64,000 nucleotides of DNA from Fasciola hepatica (GCA_948099385.1 CANUEZ040000167.1:5865001-5929000); one strand, 5' to 3'; positions 35,300 through 48,310 are shown, counted from the first letter of the stretch. The notes: generated from the sequence alone by a model not told the origin. Made by a program: numbers and translations.

Positions 35300-36349
35300 C
35301 CTGAGCAGACCTGACAAAGAAGGTGGTATTGTTGTAATGGACTGGACCTCATATGTGGCCATTTTATTAGGCCTATTGTCTGATCACTCCAGGTTCACTC
35401 GTGAGGCATCGAAAAAAATCAAACAGAAAAGGCGGAAAAAGGAATTACCAGTACTTTGAAGCGTCTCAGAGACCGAAGCTACATTTCACCTAGCCTCTTT
35501 GAAAGCCTCAAGCCCGTGAGCTCCATGGTACCTCCGCTATTTGACCTTCCAAAAGTCCCCCTCCGCCCCATCTTTTTCGTGACAAAATCAGCTTACCACG
35601 AGACGGGCTGGTGGGTAGGTAATCTTTTAGAACCTGTACGACAGAAACTTGCGAAGCACACACTCCATGACACTTTTCAATTTATCGAATTATCAAAGAT
35701 GTGAACCTGCAAGGAAGAAAATGTTCTCTTTGGATGTGGTTTCTCTTTTCAATAATGTATCTTTGATCGAAACCTTAGACTTCATTTGTAGATCTGTTGA
35801 TGAAGAAAACCCACAGGAATTCCGACTGTGAATCTAAGGGAAGTAATCCTTCAGTCCACTTTGAATGCACGGTCTGTATTCAGTAACACTTATTGCTAGG
35901 GGGACTGGGTTGCTATGGACTCACCCACAGAACCACTTCTTGTTGAGGTTTTCTTGGCAAAACTGGAAACTCGGGCTTTGCGAAGAACAATAAGCCGACT
36001 TGACCACTACTACCAGTATGTGGATGATTCATTTTGTATCACAAAACACAAATCGACTTAGATGATCTCACTGGAACTTAGCATTACGCAATCCACAATC
36101 AAGCTCACCCCAAAAATGGAAGAACAAAATCGCTTGCCGTTTCTTGATACATACTCAAGCGGACCCCCTAGTGACTCGATCCAGAAGAAAAGGTGTCGGA
36201 AAGTGACCTGGAATGACCAGTGCATACAATCTCACTGTTTTTTTGTGCCACTTGGTTACAGGCGTAATTTGATACGCTGTAATCCGCCATCACTATCCAC
36301 CCGGTTTAAGGATGAATCCAAACAAAAGATCATCTACGGCCTGCCCTGA
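35300..36349 (+). pseudogene. Penelope-like reverse transcriptase, frameshifted
   Basis: Plus-strand readings in several frames give the characteristic PLE order. First 'DKEGGIVVMD' (35314 onward), then the finger block 'LPKV' followed by 'PLRPIF' and 'YHETGWWVGNLLEPV' (35456-35704). Next is block A 'FSLDVVSLFNNV' (first catalytic Asp at 35733), 'WVAMDSPTEPLLVEVFLAKLE' in shorter pieces near 35910-35960, and the catalytic box YVDD at 36017-36028. The tail contains 'EEQNRLPFLDTY' and 'PLGYRRNLIRC'. The enzyme class primes telomere-like or nicked ends, and complete members add a GIY-YIG nuclease, which I could not find downstream. At least three frame changes and a TAG at 36058-36060 disable it, although all the catalytic Asp positions I can see are kept. 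Confidence 0.8.
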
Positions 36350-37684
36350 TTACGCACAAGTAGGCGCTTTGGGATTTCGTTAAATACCCGTGACCAAATA
36401 ATTCTGGTTTCACTCGGCCACTTTTGAATTCTAATTTTTTAGAACAGAGAGAAGACATAGGTCGCGAGATGCAAGCGTTTTGCCCACTGTTGTCAACCGC
36501 GGACGTAAAACATGTCAATATATATACGTGGTACAGTAGGGGGGTAAATGCAATAGTCAAGTAGGCACGACCGAAAGTTCTTACAGTACTTAAGTTGGGA
36601 AGAATAAGACCTGTCGTGTTACCGCCAAGGTAAGCAGATATTTTGGGGCAATTGTTTTTGTGCACAGAGTGCTGGCTGACGCATCATGATCAGAATCGCT
36701 TCACTGAACGCTAATAGCTTCGATTTTGTATTGTGCAACAATGCAATCTAACTTTTCGGTATGTACATGGCCGCAGGTAAAGTGGTTAGAGGTTTCGTCA
36801 TCACTTTGATTGTTAAAGTCAGAGAAACCTGTTAAATTTACGGTAATCCTCAGTTTTCTGTGGGTTTTATATCCGTCAGGCAAATCACATTAATCGGCCA
36901 TTGTCTCGGAACGACAGTGAAAAACGAACCCCTCCCCTTCTACTCAGACGTGGTGGGTGTGAAACAAAGTTGGCAGCTAGGTCAAACTGCTAGGAAGGCA
37001 GCGCGTCAAATAGGGCATGCTCCGCTTGTAATTCTTACTAACACTTGTGGATTATCTCCGATATTCACTTAACACTCCCCTCAGCCAGCGGACTTTTCGT
37101 GCTTAGTAGCGACAAAGTCTTGATTCTTGCCGGATAGCAACAAATGATGAATTCATTTTCTCGCTCTCTTAGAAGCACTAACGATTAGGTCCGCAGACAT
37201 TCGTTTTTCTCAATCCTGAAGGAACTTTTGCTTGCCGCCGAGGACTCTCAATCATGGGTGTGTTAGTGACACCATTTTTTGAAACGGTCCGTGACATTCT
37301 TACTTGAACATTCGTTCACGGTCGCAGTGGGTAAATTTTGGCAAACTTTGGCGGTTTTTAAGGGAAATGTCTACCAATAATCCGGCCATGAACATGTGCA
37401 ACTGCCAAGGATAAGGCAGCAGTACAAAGCGTTCTCATGGACTTTCATCAGGAACGTAATAATCATAATAATAACTATGATTAACTTATTACTGTTATTA
37501 TCAAAACCAATAAATTGCGGGTTTAACACATTTCATGAGCGGCTCATGGAAATACCAAAATCTCTATTCTGAAATCTATTGTGACCATGGGACTACAGCC
37601 TTATTTAAAGTTGCGGTAGTCCCACCCCCCTCCCATCAAGGAACACTATTCGGGATTGCTCAGATTGTTTCTTGTTGATAGATA
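36350..37684. other. Unassigned sequence downstream of the Penelope RT
   Basis: A GIY-YIG nuclease was looked for in all plus frames and not recognised. Only short ORFs are present. Confidence 0.35.
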
Positions 37685-37835
37685 TGACATCAGGAAGGCG
37701 GATGGTCAAAAGAAAGCAGTCACATAAGTAGTACCTTTTTTTACCACGGAGTGTTCTTTTAAAAAAAATGCATCTTTGCGTCTTTCTTTCGTTCTACAAA
37801 ATAAATCTGACCAGAATGACTCATGTCGACCCCAA
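37685..37835 (+). repeat. Dispersed repeat related to 43170-43300
   Basis: Shares 'gcagtcacataagtagta' with a single difference, then a T-run, 'accacggagt' and 'accagaatgac' in order with 43170-43300. It is non-coding. Confidence 0.5.
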
Positions 37836-40375
37836 GAACCCCAAGAACAACTGAGCATGGTTCGCGAGAGAAATGAGTGATGTTCCGGTGCGCCATTTCA
37901 AAGTTCATCAAAATTTGGTGCAAAAACGGCACACTAGCATCGGGATTACTGTTCACCTAATCAATGTGTAGGTCACATTCACAGGTGAACAATATCGACA
38001 TGTTAGCATGAGACGGAAACCCTCACATATACAACCAAGTAAAGTCCTTAATATTATTGCTGACTGACGCAGATAAGACTCGGTCGATATGAGATGTTTT
38101 TCACGGCAAAGATGTTTCCTGCACGGAGTTTATTGAATTCGGGTAGGTTACAATCGGGGGGCTATTGAACTCAAACGTCAGAGCTCAAACTGATCACGCG
38201 CCATGTCCTATCAGCTTATACTTCAATATAATAGCAAATAACAAACAACCTAAACGTTTCGTGCAATTTCGATATTAGTGCCAATATTACGACGCTTGGC
38301 ACAACACATCTACATCGACCAATCAAGAACACTGCTCGTTGTCATGGTGCTGGGAGTAACGCGCAAACAATTGGATTCGGTCGATAACGTGCAATACCAG
38401 AACAAATATTCAAGGAGCTGTATTTCAGAGAATAAAATTGTCACGAATCCAAAATGGACTTGTCACCGTGGAGAGCAAAGGATGTACAGCCAGGGGAGAC
38501 GTTCAGAAAGCGAATCAGTAAGTTAAAAAGAACGGATTATCGGAGTCTCCGACTCTTGCGTTGTATGTTTTAATTGACATTTCCTTTTTATGTTATATTT
38601 CTAGGTAAGAAAATAAAATGAACTGAGAACATATATGTGAGCGGTGGTAAGTGTTTAGGCCCAGTTCACTTGCACAAATCTGCAGATTCAAGATCACATG
38701 ATAGACAATCACATAGTTAATAATTGCTCTCATAAAAGGTTTTACGATGAGCTTACAAGGTCTACTCAGCTAGGAATGATGTACTTCATTTCCATAGTCT
38801 TAATTAAGATATCTTCGAATTCTACCGAGAAACCATGCGTTATTTTTCTCCAGCTAGCACTATATTTGAGCTGAACTTACATTGATCAGTGAAACAGCTC
38901 GTGCAAATGCCTGTTGAGAGGGGTCGGTCAGAAGTTTGAATCATTTCCCTTAGAAATCAACAGTGACTGAGAAAGGTATAGCAAGTACAAGTAATCGGGG
39001 CCACCGAGAAGATCCTGTGACCAAAAGAGGAAAGATTGTGGACAGATAGAAAGAACCACAGCGGCAGTAGTGTTTCTTGACTGCTCAGATGAGAACACTA
39101 CCTTCGAATACACTGTTTTCGTGCATAAAAATCAATAAAGAGGAACCCCTCAATATGGTAGATTCACAGGGAAGACCAAAACGTCCACATGTGCGGGGTG
39201 TCTCTTCCATAGATGTTTTGCGAAATCATCTTGAGATGACAGTGAATGGTTCAGGCAACTTACATAAATCAACCTCCAGCGATACGAAATAAAAATGCAC
39301 CAGAAAATTTATTGATGCTTGAAATGTTCCAGAAGGAAAGTTTGCTGTGCGAACTTTGGAAAGGTTGTTGTACAAATATGGTTGCATTTGCGTAATGTAC
39401 GGCAACAAATTTACTTCAGCATACACTGGATACAAACGCATACCTTACGTAAACCGGACTGCCTGGTTAAGCATTGGATGGACCACCTCAACTGTTCTTA
39501 GTTGGTTGTCGCGTTCACCATCTCTGTTGTCCTCCCGCAAGCTCTTCAAAACAGGCAGCTGCATCATCTTATAGCATCTTCGGGTAGTTGAAGATCTTGC
39601 CCAGAGCTTCTCCGTTCCAAAAACTGAAGATTTTATTCTGCTCAGTCAAAATATTATGGGATTGGGATTTACTGACTCGCAACTGCTTTTGTAATGTTGT
39701 ATCGATGAACCACTTCCCTTCATTTGGATGGCTCCAATTTTCCCGTCAAAAATGAAGACGGATATATTTCTGTGTTCCATCTCCACCTGTACGAGGTCTG
39801 CCTGGCCAACAAGAGTTGGGAATGAGTTGTTCTCGGCTGACTGTTGCCCTGTCCTTAGTAAGACATTTTATAATTTCAGGCCATCCATGACCATCGATTG
39901 TATCCCGCTGGCCTTGGTCACTTTAAACCTAATGGTATGTACACATCTTACAATTGATGTGTGTTCTGATAATCACAGACTGTCCCAGAGTGTTTTGTTG
40001 GTTGCAAGTGACCAACATCGGTCGATCGACCAACTAGCTCTTTAAAACATACACAGGCAGCCAACATGGTGGCCCGCACACATATACATACTTCAGACGA
40101 ACAGACAATGTACTTACTTGTGATCAAGTTCAGTGCATTTTCGGGCCACAGAGTAGTAGTAATGAACACTGAGTAGCGTTCATTACTATACTAATCAGAG
40201 TAGCCACAACTCCCTTATAGAGAGGTCTTCCCATCTCGAGGGTCATCATAAAGTGTCCGTTGTTCGAATAAGCGGGGTGTGAGCTTAATTTCTACGGAGA
40301 TAGAGACGGGGAGCAGAAGAATGTCCCTATACGCGGGATGTCTTTTTTGGGTGTCTCTTATTATGTTTTGAGGTG
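37836..40375. other. Unassigned sequence
   Basis: ORFs of 60-105 codons occur on both strands with no recognisable family. The 82-codon plus ORF at 38278-38526 ends just after a GTAAGT donor-like site at about 38519, which by itself is weak evidence for an exon. Confidence 0.3.
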
Positions 40376-40810
40376 ATCCAAATGTGAAAAGTCTTTGGCC
40401 CGGCGGGATTCGAACCCACGCATGTCTCTTATTAGGTGGTGTCGTGTCCCATAATCGGTAGGCAAAACGTGAGCATGACCGTACGGACGAAAGTGCATTT
40501 AGCAAAAGCGTACGGCAAACGCGAGTGCAAATCCTGTCAACAAAGAAGCAAACAGGTAGGTGAATAAGTGCGCGAATCAGGGTCACATCTCAGTGAAAAC
40601 ACACGCAAAGCGTACAACTGGATCAGACCACGCCAGGTTGCAAGGCACGTAAAAATATATGATGGATCAGTGTAGTCCGGGACGGAGCTTGACTAGCGCC
40701 AACCCTGTCTGCATGTGTACGGCCATTTGTCCACGTACGGGATGTAGATCAATGGTTCGCGGTGTGCTTGCGTGCGTGCGTGTGCGTGTGCACGCGCGAG
40801 ACTGACTGAC
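40376..40810 (-). repeat. tRNA-headed dispersed repeat, copy 1
   Basis: On the minus strand a B-box 'GGGTTCGAATCCCGCC' lies at the tRNA-like end. The body ends in a GT/GC-rich tract ('gtgcgtgcgtgtgcgtgtg'). Order and landmarks match 47435-47930, including a 'tgcatgtgt.c..ccatttgtcca'-type segment before the GT tract. Confidence 0.55.
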
Positions 40811-43169
40811 TGCTTACGTAACTGCTTAAAGCGGACACAGCAAGGGATTTTACTTTCTATTCCGTAACTGAACGAGGCAGGAGCAGGGACGACGCTGGTC
40901 CTAGTGTGTGATTGTCCGGTATAGTAAAACACCTAGCATAATTCCGTACCGAAATTTGATTACATTTCGGTACAAAATGGAACGGACTCGGGGATGCGAA
41001 AAATGCATCATCCGTGGCCCAGGGTCCTGGAGTCAATAATGCATTCTGTGTTTATACGACGGTTCTCCTCTGCTAGTGGATACTAAGTGAGAAGTATCTG
41101 CCCACAATTTGGCAATGAAAGACTGCTTTTTAAAATCCACGTATTTAAACAGAGGAGAGGAAAAGTGGTTTAGCGATGGTGGTCAGGATTAATGCGGACC
41201 ATTTAACTGTATGATGTTTAGTAGTATCATCAAACGAAGAAGTTTTTCACCAGAAAGATAAACCCTTATTTATTTTGATCATGAAATAATCAGAACTGGG
41301 GTTGCAAGCAAACCTATGCTTTCGGTGACCTTGCTTTCAAGCCATTGCAATAACACTTATTTGGATAGAAGAACAACAGTTGAGGAATATCTGGCTAATT
41401 AAGTATGAAGAGTTAGGTGGGTGGATAAGTCGACTTCAAACAACGACGACTTATATCACTGCCACTGACACGTGGAACGAAGTCGACAGTCGGACACATA
41501 AATCGGCGTGTTTGGACTAATTTTCTCTGCGTACAACAATGCGCAGACTTCGAGAAATGGATAACTATCGTCTCGGCCGCAGTTCGTGTTCGAAGTCTAA
41601 CTATTCTTGAAGCACCAGGTGGACGACTAACTTAGCGAGGCCGTTTTCAACTCTTCCTAATATTTTGTTTTCGTATGAATGTGACTGTAACGGCTTCAGG
41701 ATGAAATCACCGAAAACGTATGTTCGCCTGCTATTCGCATTCCTTTTTCATTCGTTTTTCTATTTATTTCCCTACCTATTCATCACGTTTTGAGTTCTAA
41801 CTAGCGAATTGTGTGCTTAGGCTATCCTACCGTACTGTTTGAAGGAGGAATGGGACTATATACCAATACCGATACTATTAGACGGTTGATAGCCAGCATG
41901 ATTCGACGGGTAAATGCTATTATATTATTCGAGGGTGGCGCAATCAAATGTTAATGAGCAATCGTTTGGGAGGGATCACACTATTCTATTCACAACAAAA
42001 CATTTGGTAATCAACAAAGAATTTCACTAACGTACAATGTTCTGACTATTTGGGAAGAGGGAGAGGGTGGTAATTTTGGCGAACAGTTTATTTAGGAAGA
42101 AAGGCATCTTTCCTTTCGAACAATTTCATTTTATTCGTGCAAATATAATGCTCACATGGAATGGTTGTTCACCGTAACCAACCGTTGCGCACTACTCATT
42201 AGTCCAACTGGTTTCGTCGACCATATTTTCCGATTGGCTTGACCGAATTTCTCTCTCCCCCTTCTATCCTTGTCCCATCAGCCGTGGTTCTACCATCTCA
42301 AACCCCGACCTCGATACTGAGCAGACGCTGCTCGTGCATCACTTGACCCATCGAAATGGAGCTGGTCAGCTGGGGTTACTTATTGACCCCGGATCAACTA
42401 ATACTCACGCAAAATGAAAACGATGACACATTAGTCACCTTAACAATAAGCACTAGCTCGGATCGCTCAAACTGTTCCTTGCTGAGTCTTTAAAGAAGAA
42501 CCTAGCATTTATATTCTTAAGGGATACAAAGCGATCATTCGTAAAACCTGCCGTTATGTTTTGCACAGAAAGATTATCGAATCTGCCAGCACTGGGACTA
42601 GAAGGGGGGGATATATGTTCACGGGGTTCCATCCTATCAACGGGGAGAAGGAAAGACCCTATGGTATTCGGGAAAAAGGTGGTTTGAGGTTCAGTGGGGT
42701 AAGATAATCAACCAAAGAAACAGAAGACACGTACTCAGGAAAGATACTAGTGTAGCGGAGACTGGCAAAGGGCCACTCTAACCCAGAAGAATCGGAAATG
42801 GTCGTCCTTATTAAAGAAGTAAGGATATGAGGGTAATGTCTGGCATCGTTCGCTAGAGGGCTTAGTATCACTGGCAGACAACGCGTCAGCATCCGCCCAG
42901 CACCGAGCCCACGAAATCACGAGCGACAGAATAACCGATCGATGGTGTGGATCAATAGAATGAGAGATGAATCCTATCAATGGTGCTTAAGCCTCAAGGA
43001 TTGGTCAGTTACCAGTCGGACCAACACGGTGTGTGCAACTGCTGGGTACATGGATCAAGAACCCATATATTGGTTGTGCTTTACTAATAAACCAAGATGA
43101 TTCGCAGGCATAAAAGGCTTCTGACTACTATTAGTGGTACATTCCAAAACAAGAGGCATTGCATTCAGG
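40811..43169. other. Unassigned sequence
   Basis: No gene is supported. Two overlapping minus-strand ORFs at 42659-42980 have no recognisable motif. Confidence 0.3.
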
Positions 43170-43300
43170 GAGGGAAATGGTCAGAAGGAAGTAGTCACAT
43201 AAGTAGTATTGTTTTTACCGCGGAGTTCGCTAAGAAAAATATACATTCCGCGCTCTTGAACCATTCCGCAGTAAATTTAACCAGAATGACCATGCGATAC
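43170..43300 (+). repeat. Dispersed repeat related to 37685-37835
   Basis: Second copy of the repeat at 37685-37835, in the same orientation and diverged. Confidence 0.5.
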
Positions 43301-43677
43301 GTGATGTTATTACTTTTTAATATTGAAACAGTTTCTTACGACCAAATAAATAACATCTTGCATGAGGGTTAAACAGCATCCTAGAACCGTACGGTATTTT
43401 TCTTGCAAAAAGGTGGATATAATAATCTTCTTAGGGGTGCGTCGCATCTAAAACCGAGCTTTATCATATTCACATAATGGTCAAATGTTATACTGAGAAT
43501 GATTAGAGTGCTCAACGAAACCATGTCCCCGTGAAACAGATGCCACCTGAGCCTTTAAGATAGGATAGGTTCCAGTCCATGAGAGCCTGTTTAGACCCAC
43601 AGGAAGAGTGATTTTCATTTATAAAAGCACCACCATTCGACACAATAAATTTATAAAAATACAGCTGATATAGAAAT

Positions 43678-44318
43678 TTAATCAAAAGCACTTGGACTTA
43701 TTTCAATAAGTTTGAAAAATTGTTTCATCGAATCCCCATGAAGGTGTTTCTTGTTCGGTTCTGGGGGTTTATTGCATCGTGGGAGGTTTCTGTGGCGAAA
43801 TTTTTCTTGCACAACAGAAGTGTTTCTTACCGAGAGGTTTTTGCTTTCAGGAAGAATGCAATTTGGTGGCACCATCGGGTGTGCTGCATCAAACAATATA
43901 GATTTCCTGATGCTGCGAAAAGAGATTGGCGACGGGCTTAGGGACATACTACTTAATTCCATCACAAGCTCGTCCGAGAAACCAAATGAGTGCTATAATT
44001 CTCGTAGTCGAGTTGGTTTTTCCAGAGGATAATCTGTGTTTGCTTCCTGTAACTCCTATGGTAATACCCTTCTAGAAGGAAACGGAAAAAGGTCGACAAC
44101 GGCGTTGAGAAAAGTATGCGATTGGACAGGAAGATATTCGGCGCGTGATTTGAATTTTCCGAAAAATGCGTACGCATGCCTTCAAGCGGGTCTTCCCTTC
44201 CAAGGCTAAAACGAGAGAGGTTTGAGAAAAACTTTTTGGAAAAACAGTCTGCGCTAAAGTTTCCCGTGTAAAATATTCCTACTTGATTTGTGCGGTTCTT
44301 CGTCGTTGACACACTCAC
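43678..44318 (-). other. Two overlapping minus-strand ORFs, unassigned
   Basis: An ORF of 118 codons (43962-44318) ends with TGA directly overlapping the ATG of a 95-codon ORF (43678-43965) in another frame. Both have ordinary protein-like composition (Ser-, Asn- and Pro-rich, basic). In an animal genome such overlap is more easily explained by one decayed coding region with a frameshift than by two genes. No family recognised. Confidence 0.2.
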
Positions 44319-44329
44319 ACATCTACATT

Positions 44330-44331
<2 letters not shown>

Positions 44332-44374
<43 letters not shown>
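44332..44374. repeat. (TA)n microsatellite
   Basis: About 21 uninterrupted TA repeats. Confidence 0.95.
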
Positions 44375-44375
<1 letters not shown>

Positions 44376-44379
44376 TTTG

Positions 44380-46030
44380 ACTAGCGAAGTAACACACCCA
44401 CACCAGCGTTACCCATCCAGAAAAGGTGCCGCCATTTGCATCATCTTCACCAAGAGCAATCGGTTAGACAGCTATGATAGACAAGAGTGACAATCCGGAA
44501 ATCAAGCCATCGCGATAGGGCAACGACCAATGTGGTCACAGGTGGTCAACTGAGTCAATGTTTTTTCGTTGACAGCCAATCAGAATCAGAGTTTATTGAA
44601 CTAACTGCAGATCTACTGATCATCTTCAATGACTTTATTCGATAAGAAACTATGAGATGATTCACCACCCAGTTTCAACGCTCGACACCCCATTCAGGGC
44701 TGGATAGGTATGCATTGCTGGTGATGGCGATTCTGTACGGGCCAGAAGAGAAACAGAGCTGTACGGTAGTGGTTTCGTAGTTTCGAGGGTGAGCTGAGTA
44801 CTGATCGATACTGCAGAATAAATTATTCTATAAACTATTCCTGTATGCCATACTACCGCAAATGATAGAACAAAAAGCTTCTCAAAAGGTAAAACAGTAA
44901 ATAAAATGAAATATAATTATGGTCAGATTGATCGGCTTGACAGTAACGATTAGCGCGTGATATTTCTCTTCCATTCACGAGCGTGCCACTTTGTACGATC
45001 TCAAGTTCTATTGACCAACACACTGGGACAAGTGGTCTTAATTCAAACAACAATAGAACACGGATAGAATAATTACTGCAGTTCATGTAATCTGCGAGCT
45101 TTGAATCCCTGCCGAAGACCTACGCAAGGCTCTTAAAGCTTGGCATTTTGCAGCAGGAACGAAACAGCTGAGTGACGATGTTCAAACTGACCTGGGTCAT
45201 AAATTCTCATCCTCAGAGGACTTTCGACGCAGTAAATTTCTTTCAGTTATTTTTGAGGCAATTAAGGTTCACGGTAAAAGTCATAATCTGGCAGAACCTA
45301 TGTTCATCACTTGGTGGCAATCCGTCTGGACCACTGCCTCTATCGCGTCTAATCTAGAATAGCTTCCCACTAAATTTGTTTAACACTGGTGCCTAGCCTT
45401 GAGCCGTAATCTCTGTGGCATGTCAGACTATCGCCCAACTTTCACCGCAACTTTTTCTGGCTTGTAAAATAAGAACATGCAGAATCATGCACGACTAAAA
45501 TCTATTTGTTATCCTGTACACTGTTTTACCAATTACCAAGCATAGAACTATTAAGTTGCAAATTTCAGCTCCCCAAGTGTATGTGCACTCTTTTTGGACA
45601 CATTGTACAGGGCACTGTTACTGTTATTATTATTACTGTTATTATTATTATTATTAATGGAGTTCAAGTATGGTGCCAACACCACAAATACAGAAACGGG
45701 TAATAAGGAAGGATAAGTAGACTTTTAAAAATGGATTTTAGCGGGTTACATCGCACACGTTTTGCCTTTTTTTGGAAGTTTCGTTCGATTTTCATGGGCA
45801 AGAGAGTTTCCCAAGCCTGCGGCACAATGTCCGATCCACTGGTTTCCGTTCTGAAACATATCCATCAATCATCCAGCGACATCCTCACCTGTTGGGCCCC
45901 GACCAGGGAGTCAGGACGCACCAACTGACGCCAGTGCAGAGGTTAGCTTCTTCATACGCCTACGCCAAGTCATGGTTTAAGAACCATGTCGCTTCCTCCA
46001 GCTATACCCGGGAAGTGTAAATAACTCACT
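44380..46030. other. Unassigned sequence
   Basis: It contains a short TTA/TTATTATTA tract at about 45617-45660 and two overlapping short plus ORFs near 45731-46020 with no recognisable motif. Confidence 0.3.
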
Positions 46031-46035
46031 GTTTC

Positions 46036-46060
46036 AAACTCCCGTTGACAACGGGAGTTT
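46036..46060. repeat. Perfect 11-bp hairpin
   Basis: 'aaactcccgtt', a GAC loop and 'aacgggagttt' form a perfect stem. No terminator role is implied in a eukaryote. It may be a transposon end or chance. Confidence 0.7.
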
Positions 46061-46164
46061 GGCGCAAACCTGATGAAACCAACACCATGATAGGTGGTCC
46101 TGGCAAGAGAAATGATGGACCTTTACAAAATCAATGAGGCATTTATCTGTATCTGCATGGCGGT

Positions 46165-46356
46165 TTAATCGGTAGTATCACTTGGAGCTGCATTAGATTC
46201 ACTGGGAGGTACAATGTTTTTGCCTGAACTTGAGTGAGTATAGTTCATCTTCGAAGACAGAGATTTCTCATTGCTCGAAAAAGGAATCATCATGGATGCA
46301 TTTGCTGAATTACTAATTTCCTTTGGCGTGACATGGTATCCATACAACTTCCTCAA
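46165..46356 (-). other. 63-codon Ser/Asn-rich open stretch
   Basis: The reading 'KLYGYHVTPKEISNSA' then a Ser/Asn/Pro-rich tail ending in 'NAAPSDTTD' looks like a natural C-terminal exon. An AG lies shortly upstream at about 46353. No polyadenylation hexamer was seen within 150 bp and no homologue is known to me, so support is weak. Confidence 0.15.
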
Positions 46357-47189
46357 TCGTCAACGAAAATGGCTGAAAACACATGTTATGTTCCTGAGCG
46401 AACGCGTCCGTGAACAGCCACGAAAAAAGCCGCATGGCAGATGAAAATCTATATTCGAACCGTATCTAGTTTCAACGGATACATACCTATGGTAACGAAT
46501 AAGAGATTGAATAACGTATATCTGCCTGAGGATTAGATAACAGCGGGTGAAAAAGCAAAGCCGGGTAGCATGCAAAGTGGAGTTTAATGGACCACAGCAG
46601 ATATGTCGGTGGTGTTAATAAGGTCATTATACGTTGCACGTATTCGCTTAATTTACACTACTTCCCATTGACAGTAGATGAACGCTGTATCTTAGATTCC
46701 AATGATCTGCTGTGCTTGAGTTTTCGCTGGAGAGTTTAACTCTATCTGACTGGTCAAAAATCTTTCACTTCGGACAGTGAGCTTCTTACGTTCACGGACA
46801 ATTTATCAGCGTTTTCTTTATCTTTCTGGTTTCCCCCTTTGAAACTTCGTGTCTATTTATCAGTTCGTCCGGAGTGCATTTTGTTCAAATCCCACATTTC
46901 TGTGCCCGCATTTTTTGGACCTGACGGCCCAGAACCATTGCTATCCGTATGTTTGTTGAATTTCAGCTGTACTTTTCATTTATTTCATTTGCTGACGCTC
47001 GTCAATCATAGGACCGTGTTCGATATCAGTCACGTCTATTGATAGTGCGTCTACTGGGCAGACGGGGCACGAAGTAAACTGACCTAAGCAAAAGAAACCT
47101 AGAAAGGCTAAGAAGCGGCTAGGATTATAACAACGAAGTGGGAGAGAATCAAAAAGGCTTCACAGTAGCGGGGGAAATTTTCTACAGCC

Positions 47190-47340
47190 ATCGTGGTGGG
47201 TTACTGGCTCTTCCACCCCAGGTTCGAGTCCTTGTTCTTCGGACGGTCACTTCCCCGACTGGCAACATCTGATTGACTGCAACCCTTTTCCTGAAATGTT
47301 GTACTATTGTTATATGATAACAAGGAAGCAAATAAAACAA
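47190..47340 (+). repeat. SINE-like repeat, family 2, copy 2
   Basis: B-box 'GGTTCGAGTCC', then 'tcacttccccgac' and 'cctgaaatgttgta', and an 'aaggaagcaaata' end. These are the same landmarks as at 28755-28916. Confidence 0.55.
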
Positions 47341-47434
47341 TAAGACAGTGACGGCACCACGAATCATAGGTGCGCGAAATATGTGTACAATATGATCCAT
47401 TGTTTAGCCACTTAAACCATTTCAAAGTTTCAAA

Positions 47435-47930
47435 TGACCAAAATGTGAACGGTCGTTTTCCACTTTGGGATTCGAGCCCACGCATGGATTGAACTCACAC
47501 AGTCTAGTACCTCAAGTTCTCTACTAGCTGAGTGAGCTATGAGACCAAGACAAAATACTTCGAACGTTTCGCATATGGGTCATACATGTTGCGTTCGCAA
47601 ACAGTGGAGGACACAGTAAGCAAAAAATCCGGTTTTTGGTTCATCAGTAAGCACGTACGTAATCGGACACGCAGGAAAATAAGTGAAAAAGCAAACACAC
47701 ATGCAAGTGCGTGAATCAACGATGTACGCAATCGAAAGGATAAGACAACTTTAAAATCCGACTGAGCAGCGCTAGGTCGTACAAGATATGTTACAATCTG
47801 ATTGGTCAGTGCTGTCCGGGTTGAAGCACAACAAACGTCAACTGTTTACGTGTGTGTACGACTGCAGGCATGTGTCCAGATCGGATCAAACGTGCGTGCG
47901 TGTGAGCACATAGCTGTTCATGACAAACAC
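47435..47930 (-). repeat. tRNA-headed dispersed repeat, copy 2
   Basis: On the minus strand the head reads 'GGTCTCATAGCTCACTCAGC' with two B-box-like boxes ('GAGTTCAATCC' and 'GGGCTCGAATCCC'). The body is related to 40376-40810, including the closing GT/GC-rich tract. Confidence 0.55.
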
Positions 47931-48169
47931 GACAAAACAGTTTTCCCATCCAAATTGCGTTAGCAGACGTCATCCTTCACGATGAATTAACTTGCAATCC
48001 GGCTGCTTACAGAAGGTCTTCAACAAGAATGAACCAGTCCCTCCCCTGTTCAGTAATGAGCATGCTTAGTTATAAAGTACGGTTCTGCTGATTTAACAGA
48101 TGTGGGCAGTCAAACTACAAGGCTGTTCATTGTGGTCGGTGATATGCACTAAAGTAATCTGGGTGAGTA

Positions 48170-48310
48170 AACTGTATGATCCATATGCGAAAAAGCCGAA
48201 GCTCTTCGGCGCGGCCTCTTTACGCGGCTCGTAGAGCACGTGCGATATTCAAGCGTAGGTGGCGTCCATCATTGGGTTCGAATCCGGCCGGGATCCGCAA
48301 CCTAAAACTC
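48170..48310 (+). repeat. Possible tRNA-like SINE head
   Basis: B-box 'GGGTTCGAATCC' near 48269, with an A-box-like 'ggctcgtagagcacg' upstream. No clear cloverleaf and no second copy noted. Confidence 0.35.

Noticed and set aside
31834..36349. One single Penelope element from the terminal repeat to the RT
   Set aside because: Unrelated retrotransposon fragments on the opposite strand (32575-34200) lie between them, so a single intact element is not supported.
36350..36665. GIY-YIG nuclease downstream of the Penelope RT
   Set aside because: No GIY, YIG or cysteine-rich motif could be read in any plus frame.
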